From assembly GCA_038135065.1 (NCBI GenBank), contig JAYPWI010000015.1, positions 26,665 to 90,664 of the forward strand: a stretch of DNA of 64,000 nucleotides, read 5' to 3'. Under the pieces are notes generated by a model. It was not told the origin of the DNA. It was given only the letters and a program-made list of their open reading frames with translations, and ran no database searches. Positions within the stretch are counted from its first letter, which is position 1; every line of letters begins with the position of its first letter. The position numbers were made by a program, and so were the translations under genes. This document shows, one piece after another, positions 8,662 to 16,897 of this stretch. The stretch is from JAYPWI01 sp038135065. Lineage in GTDB: Bacteria > Actinomycetota > Acidimicrobiia > Acidimicrobiales > Poriferisodalaceae.

Positions 8662-9450
8662 TCAGCGCCCCTTGAAGGTGGGCTGGCGCTTGTCGAGGAA
8701 GGCCTGGACGGCCTCCCGGGTGTCTTCTGTGGCGAAGTTCACCGTCTGGGCCATCCCCTCGCCCTCGAGGGCGGTTGCGAAGTCGGCGGTTGCGTTCAGG
8801 GTCAGGAGGCGCTTGGTCATGGCCATGGCCAGGGGAGGACCGGCGGCCAGGGCGTCGGCCCACGTGGCAGCAACCTCGTCGAGTTCCGCGTGGGGCACCA
8901 CCCGGTTGACGAAGCCGAAGTCCTCCGCTTGACGGGCCGAGATCACGTCACCGAAGAAGGCCAGCTCCTTGGCCTTGTGCAGCCCGATGAGGCGAGGGAG
9001 GATCCAGGTTCCCCCGAAGTCGACGGTGAGACCGCGCCGGACGAAGATCTCGCTGAAGCGGGCTTGGTCGCTGGCCAGGACCAGGTCACAGGCCAGGGCC
9101 ATGTTCATGCCCGCTCCCGCCGCCACCCCGTTCACCTTGGCGATGACGGGCACCATGATGGCGTAGAGGGCTTGCACGGTGCGGTGGATCAGGTTCATCG
9201 ATTGCAGCTGGTGCCGTTCGACGCCCCGCTGCCCGCCGAGGTCTGCACCGCTGCAGAAGGCGTCACCCGCCCCCGTCATGACCACACAGCGGACTGCCGG
9301 GTCGAGAGCGATCTCGTCCCACGTTGTACGCAGTTCGTCCCACATGACCGCGTTGGCTGCGTTCTTCTTCTCGGGGCGGTTCATGGTCACCGTGACCACA
9401 CCGTTGTCGGCCACGTCGATCAGCAGGGTCTCGAGGGTCTTGGATTCCAT
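8662..9450 (-). CDS. Enoyl-CoA hydratase/isomerase (crotonase) family protein
   Basis: This 262-residue crotonase has the oxyanion-hole segment GAGDAFCSGADLGG and the second conserved block VNGVAAGAGMNMALACDL. The segment FVRRGLTVDFGGTWILPRLIG has Asp rather than Glu at the usual second acid site, as in PaaG-like or isomerase-type crotonases, so isomerase or other crotonase chemistry is as likely as hydration. The C-terminus LDKRQPTFKGR is typical for the family. ATG 9450 is preferred to GTG 9459. It is convergent with the DHA2 transporter (12 bp between stops) and 39 bp downstream of the alcohol dehydrogenase gene, possibly cotranscribed. Confidence 0.86.
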   Translation of the reverse strand: MESKTLETLLIDVADNGVVTVTMNRPEKKNAANAVMWDELRTTWDEIALDPAVRCVVMTGAGDAFCSGADLGGQRGVERHQLQSMNLIHRTVQALYAIMVPVIAKVNGVAAGAGMNMALACDLVLASDQARFSEIFVRRGLTVDFGGTWILPRLIGLHKAKELAFFGDVISARQAEDFGFVNRVVPHAELDEVAATWADALAAGPPLAMAMTKRLLTLNATADFATALEGEGMAQTVNFATEDTREAVQAFLDKRQPTFKGR

Positions 9451-9489
9451 GTGAGGCACCCTAACCCTCGCTGCACCCTTCGGCCCGTG

Positions 9490-10587
9490 TCAGGGCATTC
9501 GCAAGACCGGCTTGACCACCCGGCCCTCGTTGCTGTCCGCCTCGGCCTGGTTGATCTCGGCGAACGGATAGTGGGTGATCAGACGGTCGAACGGGAAGTG
9601 CCCGGCTTTGTGCAGTGCGAGGAGTTCGGGGATGAACACCTGAGGCATGGAGGCGCCCTCCAGAATGCCCATGAGGGTGCGTCCGGGAAGCATCTGGCGC
9701 AGCGATACCGTGGTCTCCGCGCTCCCACTGGCCGCCACCGTGCCCAGCACGCCGCTGATGGCCAAGCCCCGCATCGCCGGGCCGACGACGTCACCCACCC
9801 CGGTGTTGTCGAAGCACCGATCCACGCCCCGCCCGTCGGTCGCCTCGAGCAGGGCTGCATCGAGTTCGGTGCCCTCGCCGACCAGCACGGTGTGGGTGGC
9901 TCCGAGCTCGGCGGCAAGGGCAAGGCGGTCCGGATTGCGGTCGACGGCGATGAGACGGTCACAGCCCAGGTAGCCGGCGGCCAGAAGGGCGGACAGACCC
10001 ACCGACCCGGCTCCCAGCACGGCGAAGCTGGATCCTGGCCAAGGCTGCAGGCAGTTCAGGACGGCGCCGGCGCCGGTCTGGACACCACACCCGAGGGGCC
10101 CCACCGTCTCGAGGTCGACGGTGTCGCTCACCGGGACGACCGAACGGGCGTCGACCACCGTGTGGGTGGCGAAGGTCGACTGACCGAAGAAGTGGGAACC
10201 GACTGGGGCACCGTTGTCGCTGAACGCCGTGGTGCCATCCGTGCGGGACAGGGCGAAGTTGAGGGGCATCATCGTGTCGCACGAGGTGGGTGCGCCGGCG
10301 TGGCAATTGCGACAGGCCCCGCAGTAGCGGAAGGAGAGGATCACCGGTTGGCCGACGAGCAGATTGACGCCTGCCCCGACCTGGGCGATGCGGCCGGCCC
10401 CCTCGTGGCCCAGCACGGCCGGCCACGGTGTGTTGCGGAACGGTGCCCGCATGCCCGTGTCGGTGTGGCAGAACCCTGTCGCCGTCACCTCGACGAGCAC
10501 CTCGCCTGGGCCCGGTCCGTCGAGGTCCAGTTCGACGATCTCGAAGGGGCCGTCTCCCGTTCTCAGTACCGCTGCCGTGGTTTTCAT
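9490..10587 (-). CDS. Zinc-dependent alcohol dehydrogenase (aryl-alcohol/XylB-like MDR)
   Basis: This 365-residue MDR-family dehydrogenase carries both zinc sites: the catalytic one (Cys in TGFCHTDTG, His in LGHEGAG, Cys in GPLGCGVQTG) and the structural four-cysteine lobe CGACRNCHAGAPTSC. The Rossmann motif is VLGAGSVGLSA, followed by AVDRNPDR, whose acidic residue suits NAD(H). Such enzymes oxidise aryl or medium-chain alcohols to aldehydes. The protein starts at ATG 10587 and ends near the crotonase gene on the same strand. Substrate is inferred only by family resemblance. Confidence 0.88.
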   Translation of the reverse strand: MKTTAAVLRTGDGPFEIVELDLDGPGPGEVLVEVTATGFCHTDTGMRAPFRNTPWPAVLGHEGAGRIAQVGAGVNLLVGQPVILSFRYCGACRNCHAGAPTSCDTMMPLNFALSRTDGTTAFSDNGAPVGSHFFGQSTFATHTVVDARSVVPVSDTVDLETVGPLGCGVQTGAGAVLNCLQPWPGSSFAVLGAGSVGLSALLAAGYLGCDRLIAVDRNPDRLALAAELGATHTVLVGEGTELDAALLEATDGRGVDRCFDNTGVGDVVGPAMRGLAISGVLGTVAASGSAETTVSLRQMLPGRTLMGILEGASMPQVFIPELLALHKAGHFPFDRLITHYPFAEINQAEADSNEGRVVKPVLRMP

Positions 10588-10638
10588 GGCCTCACCCTAT
10601 GTCGTGCCCGGCAGTCGTAGGGGTGGCACCCTGGCCCC

Positions 10639-10983
10639 GTGGTCGCAATGGGACACGAGGAGTTCGAATCCCTGGTCGAGGCCGCTCTGGCCGCGCTGCC
10701 TGCGCCATTGCTGCACATGATGGAGAACGTCGCCCTCTTCGTCGAGGATCGGGGTGATCCTCCGGACCTGCTGGGGCTGTACGAGGGAGTTCCCCTCACC
10801 GAGCGGGCCGACTACGGCGCCATGGTGCTGCCCGACCGCATCTTCGTGTACCGGGAAGCCATCCTGGACCTCTGTTCGACCGTGGACGAGGTGGCCTACG
10901 AGGTGCAGGTCACCGTGGTGCACGAGATCGCCCATCATTTCGGCATCGACGACGAGCGCCTCGACGAACTGGGGTGGGGCTGA
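10639..10983 (+). CDS. Small zincin-like metallopeptidase family protein
   Basis: This 114-residue protein belongs to the minimal zincin family (Pfam Zincin_1-like). The active-site motif VVHEIAHHFGI near residues 94-104 supplies HExxH plus a further His. Upstream, RIFVYREAILDLC and DEVAYEVQVTVVHE match the conserved family core. Such proteins are small, cytoplasmic and widespread in actinobacteria; the substrate is not known. GTG 10639 is used, with ATG 10648 an equally plausible start. Transcribed divergently from the alcohol dehydrogenase and convergent with a hydrolase gene 11 bp away. Confidence 0.82.
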   Translation: MVAMGHEEFESLVEAALAALPAPLLHMMENVALFVEDRGDPPDLLGLYEGVPLTERADYGAMVLPDRIFVYREAILDLCSTVDEVAYEVQVTVVHEIAHHFGIDDERLDELGWG

Positions 10984-10994
10984 AGGCGACTGGA

Positions 10995-11945
10995 TCAGGT
11001 TCCCTGGGCCAGGAACGGGGTGATCGCCTCGAGGAACCCCGGAGTGTTCTGCCCGTGAACGTTGTGGCCGCTGTCGGCAACGGTCACCAGTCGCCCGTCC
11101 GGTAGGGCCTGCACGAAGCGGTCCGCGGCCTCGGCCGTCAGGAGGTTCGAATCGGCTCCCCGGATCAGGAGCACGGGCATGGTCATCGACGGGGCGTCGT
11201 CGATGGTGAACCGGTCGTCGCGAGCCCGGTGGTCTTGGGTGGTCGACAGTCGGGGTCCGTGGTCCCGCTTGGAGACGTACTTGCCGTCGGCCCGCTGGAG
11301 GAGGTTGTACTTGACGGTCCGTTCGATGTGTTCCCAACTGCGGTACGGGTCGTAGCGCTGCACCGCCTCGACGAAGTGGCCGATGTCGTCGAACTCGCGG
11401 TGCTCGGTCACGAAGTGGCGGATGGTGCGCGCCCCGGCATCGGAGATCTCTGGCCCCACGTCGACGAGCACCACCCGATCAGCCCGTTCGGGCTGGTCGA
11501 GCATCAGCCGCATGGTGTTCATTCCCCCCATCGAGTGACCGACGATGGTCACCTGGCCCACCCCGAGGGCGTCGAGCACGGCGGCCGCATCAGCCGCCAT
11601 GGCTGTCGAGGAATAGTCGGCGTCACGGGCCCATTCACTATCGCCGTGTCCTCGCTGGTCGAGGGCGATGATGTGGAACCGATCGGCCAGGTGAAGGCTG
11701 ACCAGGTCCCAGCTGTGGGCGGACTGGTTGCCGCCGTGGAGTAGCAGGACCGTGTGGTTGGCTGGATCTCCCCATTCCAGATAATGGAAGCGCTGGTGGC
11801 GGGCGATCACGTGTTGTGATCGGTAGACGATGTCGGAACCATGGGTGATGCCGAGATCGGCCGCGCTGGCTTGGAGGCTGGCGAACTCGGCGGTGGGGGT
11901 CATGTCGAATGCCTGGCCGGTTGGCGCGAACTCGTTGAGGTACAC
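10995..11945 (-). CDS. Alpha/beta hydrolase
   Basis: This 316-residue alpha/beta-hydrolase-fold enzyme has the oxyanion-hole motif LLLHGGNQS, the nucleophile elbow IVGHSMGG with the catalytic Ser, and a C-terminal catalytic His in VADSGHNVHGQ. The acid is probably the Asp in LIRGADSNLL. A GTG start at 11945 is chosen because GGAG lies seven bases upstream; ATG 11903 is the alternative. It is the third gene after the D-amino-acid oxidase and acyl-CoA dehydrogenase on the same strand, 62 bp downstream of the latter. Substrate unknown. Confidence 0.84.
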   Translation of the reverse strand: MYLNEFAPTGQAFDMTPTAEFASLQASAADLGITHGSDIVYRSQHVIARHQRFHYLEWGDPANHTVLLLHGGNQSAHSWDLVSLHLADRFHIIALDQRGHGDSEWARDADYSSTAMAADAAAVLDALGVGQVTIVGHSMGGMNTMRLMLDQPERADRVVLVDVGPEISDAGARTIRHFVTEHREFDDIGHFVEAVQRYDPYRSWEHIERTVKYNLLQRADGKYVSKRDHGPRLSTTQDHRARDDRFTIDDAPSMTMPVLLIRGADSNLLTAEAADRFVQALPDGRLVTVADSGHNVHGQNTPGFLEAITPFLAQGT

Positions 11946-12007
11946 GTGAGGCTCCGATCAGCTCACCAGCAGTGTGGTCCAGTTGCGGCGGGCGTGCTCG
12001 CAGGAAC

Positions 12008-13120
12008 TCACAAACGGCCCTGCTGCAGGTCGAGCCGACCCCTCGAGACGTTGACGGCCAGCACGTCGCTCGGCCCCTCGGCCAAGCGCATGGCCCGCAC
12101 CCGCGCGGCGACGGTGGCGAGGGGGTGGGCGTCGGTCAGGGCTTGACCGCCGACCAGCTGGATGGCCTCGTCGACCACGGCGCCGACTGTCTCGGTGGCG
12201 AAGACCTTGGTCGCCATGGCCTCGTTGACGGCCGGCTCGCCGGCGGCCATCAATCGGGCCGTGCGGTACAGCATCGATCGGGCGGCGTACACCGAGATGC
12301 GCAGATGCCCGTAGCGCAGGCGGACCCGTTCGCCGGCCCCCAGGGTCTCGCCGCTGCGATGGGGGCGGGTGAGATGTTCGGCCAGGTACTCGGCCACGAA
12401 CCGGGCTCGGCCGACGCAGTCCGCGGCGATGGCCATGCGGACCGCTGTGACCTGGTCCATGGCCCGCCGCATTCCCGACCCGGTGGCCCCGATCAGTTGA
12501 TCGACCGGGACCCGCACGTCGTCGAAACGGAATGCCGCGTGGTGACTGCCGTCGGTCGATTCGAACCGCCGGGTGAGGGTCACCCCGGCCAGGTGGGTAT
12601 CGATGGCCACCATGGCAGGGCCGGTGTCCTCCACGTGGACCAGGGTGTTGATGAAGTCGGCATCACCTCCTGCGGTGACGTAGGACTTCTGACCGTTCAC
12701 CACCAGGTGATCGCCGTCCCGTCGGGCCCAGGTGTGGCGGGACGCATCATCGGGCTCGGTGAACCCGAACCCGGCCTGCTTCTCCCCGGCGAGCAATGGG
12801 AGGAGGTACTCGTCTCGCAGCCTGCCCTCGGCGCCGGCGAGGATTCCGGGAGAGGGTCCGAAGATGCCACGGAGATGCCCCACATCGTGAGCGCCGAGCT
12901 CGTCCCGCACCACGGCCAACTCGACCGGGCCTGCTGCCAGACCACCGTGGTCGACGGGCTGGGTGAGGGGAAAGATGCCGGCCCGCTTGGACAGGGCTCG
13001 CACTTCGGCGGCCAGGTCGGGTCCCGTCAGCCGTTGGGGGTCCAGTCCGGCGAGCCGACGGGCCAGAGCGGCGGCCCGGTCTCGCAGTTCTCGCTGATCG
13101 TCGTCCAACTGCTCGGGCAT
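12008..13120 (-). CDS. Acyl-CoA dehydrogenase family protein
   Basis: This 370-residue flavoprotein has the acyl-CoA dehydrogenase layout: helical N-domain, the central beta-domain with AGFGFTEPDDASRHTWARRDG (FAD/substrate region) and VNGQKSYVTAGGDADF, and a C-terminal helical bundle with AIQLVGGQALTDAHPLATVAARVR. The catalytic base is not certain from sequence. ATG 13120 overlaps the stop of the upstream D-amino-acid-oxidase-like gene as TGATG, so the two are translationally coupled. Oxidation of an acyl-CoA to an enoyl-CoA is the family reaction; substrate not known. Confidence 0.85.
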   Translation of the reverse strand: MPEQLDDDQRELRDRAAALARRLAGLDPQRLTGPDLAAEVRALSKRAGIFPLTQPVDHGGLAAGPVELAVVRDELGAHDVGHLRGIFGPSPGILAGAEGRLRDEYLLPLLAGEKQAGFGFTEPDDASRHTWARRDGDHLVVNGQKSYVTAGGDADFINTLVHVEDTGPAMVAIDTHLAGVTLTRRFESTDGSHHAAFRFDDVRVPVDQLIGATGSGMRRAMDQVTAVRMAIAADCVGRARFVAEYLAEHLTRPHRSGETLGAGERVRLRYGHLRISVYAARSMLYRTARLMAAGEPAVNEAMATKVFATETVGAVVDEAIQLVGGQALTDAHPLATVAARVRAMRLAEGPSDVLAVNVSRGRLDLQQGRL

Positions 13121-14082
13121 CAGGCCTCGCTCCCTGTCGCTGCGGCACCAGCCACGTCGGCCAGGTCAGCAACCTCGGCTGCACACCCCCAGCTCATGAT
13201 GTAACCGGCACCACTGTGACCGTAGTTGTGGATGAGGGGTCGACCGTCCGCCAGGGTTGTCGCCTCCAGCCTGACCTCGGGGCGACCGGGGCGGAGGCCC
13301 ACCCGGACGTCGTCGACCGCCCGGCCGGTGACTCGGGGGTCCAGCCGTGGCGCGTCGGCCAGGATGCGCTCGGTGAGGGCTGGGTCCACCTCGGTCCGGT
13401 CGTCGCCGATCTGGCGAGCGCCCCCGAGGTACAGGTGCCGGGTTCGCGGGTACACGTAGCTGATCCGGTCCTGGTCGGTCTCGTCGCTGATGCCGTCGCC
13501 GATCTGGTCGGAGTTGTCGACGAGGACCATCTGGCCCCGGATGGGGAACATCGACGAGTCGTCGGCCAGCTCGACGGCTCCCAGCCCCGAACAGTTGACG
13601 ATCACGTCGCCCTCGAGTCCCTCGAGCGAGGTGACTGCTTCGAGGGTGATGGTGCCACCGCCAGCCTCGAAGCGATCGAGCAACCACTGCAGGTAGGTGG
13701 GCGGATCGATGCGGAATCCGTCGATACGCAGGGCGGCCGGGTACCCGGGAGGGCAGTGCTCAGGGCCCACCCTGGTCACCCATGGCAGGTCCTCGGACCA
13801 GTGGGGGGCGCTGTCGCGGTGCAGGTCGAGGTGCACCATCGGGGCCACCCCGGTGTCGGGAAGTTCGGCCAGTGCTGCGAATCGCTCCCGGCTGACCAGC
13901 GACCAGGGCCCGCTGCGGTGGCGTGGCTCGACCGATGTGGGACCCCAGATCGCCCCGGCCACCACTGACACGCAGTCGTGGGGGAGTTCGCGGGCCACGA
14001 TGTGCACGCGGTGGCCCCTGGTTTGGAGTTCGACCGAGGTGGTCAGCCCGCTGACCCCGCACCCGACCACCGTGATCTGCAT
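13120..14082 (-). CDS. D-amino-acid oxidase family FAD-dependent oxidoreductase
   Basis: This 320-residue flavoprotein starts with the dinucleotide-binding motif VVGCGVSGLTT and ends with the D-amino-acid oxidase signature LIHNYGHSGAGYIMSWGCA at about residues 280-300, which matches the PROSITE-type pattern well. It also has VRVGLRPGRPEVRLE, where the Arg aligns with the substrate carboxylate-binding Arg283 of pig enzyme. Family reaction is oxidative deamination of neutral D-amino acids with H2O2 production. It is the first gene of a coupled operon with acyl-CoA dehydrogenase and a hydrolase, an unusual setting that leaves the true substrate open. Confidence 0.85.
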   Translation of the reverse strand: MQITVVGCGVSGLTTSVELQTRGHRVHIVARELPHDCVSVVAGAIWGPTSVEPRHRSGPWSLVSRERFAALAELPDTGVAPMVHLDLHRDSAPHWSEDLPWVTRVGPEHCPPGYPAALRIDGFRIDPPTYLQWLLDRFEAGGGTITLEAVTSLEGLEGDVIVNCSGLGAVELADDSSMFPIRGQMVLVDNSDQIGDGISDETDQDRISYVYPRTRHLYLGGARQIGDDRTEVDPALTERILADAPRLDPRVTGRAVDDVRVGLRPGRPEVRLEATTLADGRPLIHNYGHSGAGYIMSWGCAAEVADLADVAGAAATGSEA

Positions 14083-14147
14083 CGGTTGACTCCTCGCCCC
14101 GGGTCCAGACTGTGGTTCCGCCCCAACTTGACGCTACAAAGACTCCG

Positions 14148-16874
14148 ATGTCTGGTGCTCGTATCCCTCTCGTCGCGCGACTGGCCACCGTGTCGGCTCG
14201 CCGTTGGCGTGTCACCCTGATCGTGTGGGCGGCCCTTTCGGCGCTCGGCCTGTACGCCTATTTCAGCGGGCTCGACCGCGAAGGTTTCCCGCCGATCGAC
14301 GTGCCCATCGTGGTCGTCGACGGCAGCTTCTTTGCCGACGACCCGACCGTGGTGGACGCCGAGATCGTCGGGCCCTTGCACGATGCCTACGCCGGGGTCG
14401 ATGGGGTGAAGGAGATCCAGAGCTTTGCTCGGGCGAACAGCTACGCGGTGATCGTCGAGTTCGAGACAGAGATCTCATCACCGGTCGGAGCTGCTCGACT
14501 CACCGCCGTCACCCCCAGCCTCGACGTCCCAGCCACCCTGACGGTGCGCTCCATCGAAGCGGCCAAGTTCGTCGACCGCTACGACGTGCTGGTGGCCGTG
14601 AACGCTCCACCTGGCACCGATGTGGGCACCCTCGAGGCGGCGGCCGCAGAGGTCGCGACCGCGCTCGAGGCGGACCCGGCGATCGAGGTTGCCGAGGTCC
14701 GGAATTTGCAGACCCTCGCTGTGGGGTCGGTCAGTGGGGAGGAGGAACTCCGGCCTACCCGGTTCAGTCGGGTGGCGCTCGGTGGTGACGAACAGTTCAG
14801 GGAGGCGGTGACCATCGGCCTCGTGCGGGACGATGCCGTCGACCTCGATCTGCTGGCCTTCAGCGACCGGGTCAACACCCTGTTGGAGCAGGTCGACCTC
14901 CCCACCGGGCTCGACGTCGGGGTGACCGCTGACTTCGCCACGGACATCCGGGCCCAGCTGAGCAACCTGCTCGGAAGCCTCTTGACCGGTCTGGTGGCGG
15001 TCGCCGTGGTGAGTTTCCTGCTCATCGGTTGGCGAGTATCGATCGTCACCGCCCTGTTCATGGGTTCGGTGATGCTGGCTGCCCTGGTGAGCCTCCTCGT
15101 GGTGGGGTACAGCCTCAACACCATCACCCTCTTCGGGTTGATCCTCACCCTGGGCCTGTTGGTCGACGATGCCATCGTGGTGTCCGAGGCCTTGGACGCC
15201 GGTCAGGACGATCCAGACCCTGACCTCGTCGAGGCCGGAGCCCCGACCGGGGTTGCCGTGGTTCGGGGTGCGGTGGGCCGTGTCGGCGCTGCGTCCCTGG
15301 CTGGCACCCTCACCACCGTGCTCGTGTTCGCGCCGATGCTGTTCGTGAGCGGCATCCTCGGCCGGTTCATCCGAGCCATCCCGGCAACCGTGATCATCAC
15401 CCTGCTGGTGTCGTTCCTCTTCTCGATGACCGTGGTGCCCGCCCTCGGCCGTCGACTGTTGCTGTCGGACCGAGGGGAACGACCGGCTTCGGTGCGGTCT
15501 GGTGCCAGCCCCCTGGCTCGGCCACAGCGGTGGCTGGCCGGCCGGCTGGGGGCCCTGGCTGCGTACCCGTCGGGCCACGGCGTGCGTGGATGGGTCGCCG
15601 GGCTCGGCCTCATCGGAGTGTCCGTGGCTGCGGTGGCCGGCGCCGGCGCGTTGGCTGGCTCGGTGGGGTTCGACATCTTCCCCCAGCCCAAGGATGCGAA
15701 CAACATCTCGGTGGGTGTCGAATTCGAGCCTGGGACGACGGTGGACGTCGCTCGTGAGCTGACCCGGGACGTCGATGACGCTGTCCTCGCCGTCCTCGGT
15801 GACGATCTGGTTCTGGCCCAATACATCCGGGGTAACGAACGAGGGGCCACCATGTTCGTCGACCTGGTGCCCTTCGGTGATCGCACCGTCACGGCACCGG
15901 AGTACGTCGAGCGACTCGAGGCTGCCATCGGAGACCTGTCCGGCGCACGGGTGACCGTCGGGGTGGCTGGCCAAGGCCCCCCGGACGAGGATTTTCCCTT
16001 CGCCGTGCAGATCGCAGTCGGGGAGGGGTCGCTCGAGTCCGGCCTGGTTCTGGCCGAGGACCTCAGGGAGGCCCTCGACGGTGCGGTGCTCGCCAACGGG
16101 ACGCAGGAAGGCACGACGGTGACCGATGCCATCATCTCGACTGCGGGAACCGTCTACCGGGTCGACGGGGCTCGCCAACTCGAGGTGCGGGCATCGTTCG
16201 GTAACGACGACACCACCAACAACCTCACCGCCGCCGAGACCTTCGTGAGCGAGCGTTTCGATGCGACGGCCCTGAGCGATCGTGGCCTCCCGGCCGACAC
16301 GCTGGCCTTCGACTTCGGCTTCGAGTCCGACAACCAGGACGACTTCGCCTCGCTGGGGGTCGCCCTCCAGGTCGCCCTCGTCCTCATGCTGATCCTGCTG
16401 GTCGTGCAGTTCCGCTCGTTGGTCCAGCCGTTGCTCATCTTCCTGGCCATCCCCTTCAGCTTCCTCGGTGTGTTCGGTCTGTTGAACCTGACCGACAATC
16501 CGCTGAGCTTCTTCGTGATGGTGGGGTTCATTGCCCTCATCGGGGTGGTGGTGAACAACTCGATCCTGCTGGTCGACGCGGCCAACCAAGCCCGGCGCGC
16601 GGGGTCCACTGCGGCGGAGGCCATGCGCACCGCCGTCGAACGGCGGTTCCGCCCCCTGTTGGCCACTGCCCTCACGACGGTGGCCGGGCTCCTGCCGCTT
16701 GCTCTGAGTGACCCCTTCTGGGAGGCCCTCAGCTTCACCCTGATCGGCGGGTTGGTCAGCTCGACCTTCCTCGTTCTGGTCGCCTTCCCTGTCTTCTACG
16801 TGATGACCGAGGCGGTGCGGACTCCTCTTCGCAATGCGGTGCGCCGGCGTCGCGGGCGCGAGCTGATCACCTGA
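14148..16874 (+). CDS. RND-type (AcrB/HAE1-like) efflux permease, solitary
   Basis: This large polytopic membrane protein of about 908 residues has two RND halves. Residues 22-40 form TM1. The proton-relay segment LLVDDAIVV near residues 338-346 carries the two Asp residues essential in AcrB. The second half has LMLILLVVQFRSLVQPLLIF and VVVNNSILLVDAANQ, also AcrB-like. The periplasmic domains are shorter than in AcrB (about 1050 residues total), and the funnel domain looks reduced. No membrane-fusion or outer-membrane partner gene is adjacent, so it probably works alone or with unlinked proteins. ATG 14148 precedes the first TM segment sensibly; a GTG at 14112 is possible. Confidence 0.87.
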   Translation: MSGARIPLVARLATVSARRWRVTLIVWAALSALGLYAYFSGLDREGFPPIDVPIVVVDGSFFADDPTVVDAEIVGPLHDAYAGVDGVKEIQSFARANSYAVIVEFETEISSPVGAARLTAVTPSLDVPATLTVRSIEAAKFVDRYDVLVAVNAPPGTDVGTLEAAAAEVATALEADPAIEVAEVRNLQTLAVGSVSGEEELRPTRFSRVALGGDEQFREAVTIGLVRDDAVDLDLLAFSDRVNTLLEQVDLPTGLDVGVTADFATDIRAQLSNLLGSLLTGLVAVAVVSFLLIGWRVSIVTALFMGSVMLAALVSLLVVGYSLNTITLFGLILTLGLLVDDAIVVSEALDAGQDDPDPDLVEAGAPTGVAVVRGAVGRVGAASLAGTLTTVLVFAPMLFVSGILGRFIRAIPATVIITLLVSFLFSMTVVPALGRRLLLSDRGERPASVRSGASPLARPQRWLAGRLGALAAYPSGHGVRGWVAGLGLIGVSVAAVAGAGALAGSVGFDIFPQPKDANNISVGVEFEPGTTVDVARELTRDVDDAVLAVLGDDLVLAQYIRGNERGATMFVDLVPFGDRTVTAPEYVERLEAAIGDLSGARVTVGVAGQGPPDEDFPFAVQIAVGEGSLESGLVLAEDLREALDGAVLANGTQEGTTVTDAIISTAGTVYRVDGARQLEVRASFGNDDTTNNLTAAETFVSERFDATALSDRGLPADTLAFDFGFESDNQDDFASLGVALQVALVLMLILLVVQFRSLVQPLLIFLAIPFSFLGVFGLLNLTDNPLSFFVMVGFIALIGVVVNNSILLVDAANQARRAGSTAAEAMRTAVERRFRPLLATALTTVAGLLPLALSDPFWEALSFTLIGGLVSSTFLVLVAFPVFYVMTEAVRTPLRNAVRRRRGRELIT

Positions 16875-16897
16875 GCGGGTCGGTCACGCCACAGCGT

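Noticed and set aside
14478..16589. Very long antisense open frame (703 codons) opposite the RND gene
   Set aside because: High-GC codon bias creates long open antisense frames. The translation is low-complexity His/Gln/Gly/Asp-rich with no family motif, while the plus strand has clear RND motifs.
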